Assembly: GCA_964621645.1 (NCBI GenBank)
Contig: CAZUMH010000032.1
Coordinates: forward strand, 1 to 32,355
DNA: 32,355 nucleotides
Reading direction: 5' to 3'
Source: CAZUMH01 sp964621645
Lineage (GTDB): Bacteria; Zhuqueibacterota; QNDG01; JAGLOF01
Below, in pieces: positions 31,844 to 32,355 of this stretch. Each line of letters starts with the position of its first letter. Positions within the stretch are counted from its first letter, which is position 1. Below the pieces are notes generated by a model. It saw only the letters and a list, made by a program, of their open reading frames with translations. It ran no database searches and was not told where the DNA came from. The position numbers and the translations under genes were made by a program.

Positions 31844-32355
31844 TCAGTCCTTTTTTCTCAATTCAATCTTGCGCACCCGGAAAAGCACATCCTCGATGAG
31901 GCGGCGGTTGGCTGAGATGATATCCGCCAGCAGCCCGATCATAAAAATCTGAAATCCGACAATCATAAAAACCGCCGAAAAAATCAGGGACTGTATATGG
32001 CCGGCCTCATGCAGAAAAAGGAAGAAATAGAGAAACCGTCCGGCCAGCACCAGACCGCAGGCGAACACCAGTCCTCCAATATAGCTGAACACCTTCAGCG
32101 GCTCGTAGAGCGTGTAGATCCTGAAGATGGTGGCCATGGAGCGCTTGATATAGGAGGGGATGGAAGAAAACAGCCGGGAAGGGCGCAGCACTTTGTTAGT
32201 GCGAACCGGAACGTGGGTCATGGCAATATTTTTCTTGCCCGCCTGGATGACCGTCTCTAAAGTATAGGTGTACTTGGAAATGATGTTGAGCCTGAGGGCG
32301 GCATCACGGCTGAAGGCCCGGAATCCGCTGGTGGTATCAGGTGTTTCAGTGGAGG
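31844..32355 (-). CDS. GT2 (DPM1/DPG-synthase-like) glycosyltransferase, 5' part beyond window
   Basis: Only the C-terminal 170 residues are visible and the frame is open to the window edge. The first visible part, PDTTSGFRAFSRDAAL then YTYTLETVIQAG and PVRTNKVLRPSRLF, is characteristic of DPM1-like GT2 enzymes that make polyprenyl-phosphate sugars. Two C-terminal membrane helices follow (about 20 residues each, around IGGLVFACGLVLAGRFLYF and FSAVFMIVGFQIFMIGLL). The enzyme could provide the polyprenyl-phosphate donor used by the two GT39-type transferases in this cluster, which is inference. An internal ATG at 32221 is not the start, because the family motif precedes it. Confidence 0.88.
   Translation of the reverse strand, partial: STETPDTTSGFRAFSRDAALRLNIISKYTYTLETVIQAGKKNIAMTHVPVRTNKVLRPSRLFSSIPSYIKRSMATIFRIYTLYEPLKVFSYIGGLVFACGLVLAGRFLYFFLFLHEAGHIQSLIFSAVFMIVGFQIFMIGLLADIISANRRLIEDVLFRVRKIELRKKD

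Noticed and set aside
508..31952. Many plus-strand open frames of 60-300 codons, including long ones at 8525-9331, 18187-18936 and 20791-21678
   Set aside because: They lie opposite genes with clear family motifs, show no recognisable domains, have low-complexity or unusual composition, and lack consistent ribosome sites.
32221..32223. Internal ATG as start of the right-edge gene
   Set aside because: The GT2 family motif continues upstream in the same frame to the window edge, so the gene is simply cut by the window.
1..32355. CRISPR arrays, tRNA/rRNA genes, insertion sequences or prophage
   Set aside because: No regularly spaced repeats, cloverleaf-like sequence, transposase or integrase motifs were seen on either strand.

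Overview
All 23 genes in this 32 kb window lie on the minus strand, and gene-free stretches are short. The longest is 253 bp, at 7360-7612. I see no tRNA, rRNA, CRISPR array, transposase or integrase. The likely source is an uncultured Gram-negative bacterium of the FCB superphylum (KSB1, Latescibacterota, Calditrichota or Marinimicrobia-like). Two secreted proteins end in the NPFN...SGMY/TGLY module of type IX secretion (T9SS type A sorting / FlgD-like Ig) cargo. A cohesin-like plus dockerin-like architecture is also present. The phylum cannot be fixed from the sequence alone.

Left part (1-10.5 kb): five secreted or membrane-anchored proteins. They are a cohesin-like protein cut by the window edge; a GDSL esterase with Ig, dockerin, cohesin-like and sorting domains; a large beta-helix protein with a sorting domain, whose real N-terminus seems to begin at an AUA codon; a membrane-anchored SGNH protein with a good sigma70-type promoter upstream; and a 946-residue GHL15-like putative glycoside hydrolase with golvesin-type, FN3 and beta-sandwich modules.

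Middle and right part (10.6-32.4 kb): a surface-polysaccharide locus that appears to be read as one or two long transcripts from right to left. Most genes overlap by 4 bp or lie less than 60 bp apart. It holds two Wzx-type flippases, one O-antigen ligase/polymerase-like protein, two GT39/PMT-type membrane glycosyltransferases, five GT4-type and two GT2-type glycosyltransferases, an RmlD-like reductase next to a DUF1972 rhamnosyltransferase-like enzyme, an acetyltransferase, a polysaccharide deacetylase, an SDR-Gfo/Idh/MocA fusion, a stand-alone Gfo/Idh/MocA oxidoreductase and an unrecognised TIM-barrel-like protein. A plausible division of labour is: nucleotide-sugar tailoring (SDR, Gfo, RmlD), stepwise assembly on a lipid carrier (GT4, GT2), export (flippases), polymerisation or ligation (Wzy/WaaL-like), and trimming or decoration (deacetylase, acetyltransferase, GT39 enzymes). 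In T9SS bacteria the cargo is often attached to a lipopolysaccharide, so the closeness of cargo and glycan genes may be functional.

Base composition is uneven. Sampled lines in the flippase at 10.6-12.1 kb are markedly AT-rich, while the genes from about 18.7 kb rightward are GC-rich. The most notable single observations are a T7G8 homopolymer tract inside the first flippase (possible phase variation), the AUA-start secreted protein, the SDR-Gfo fusion and the unclassified protein at 29917-30789.
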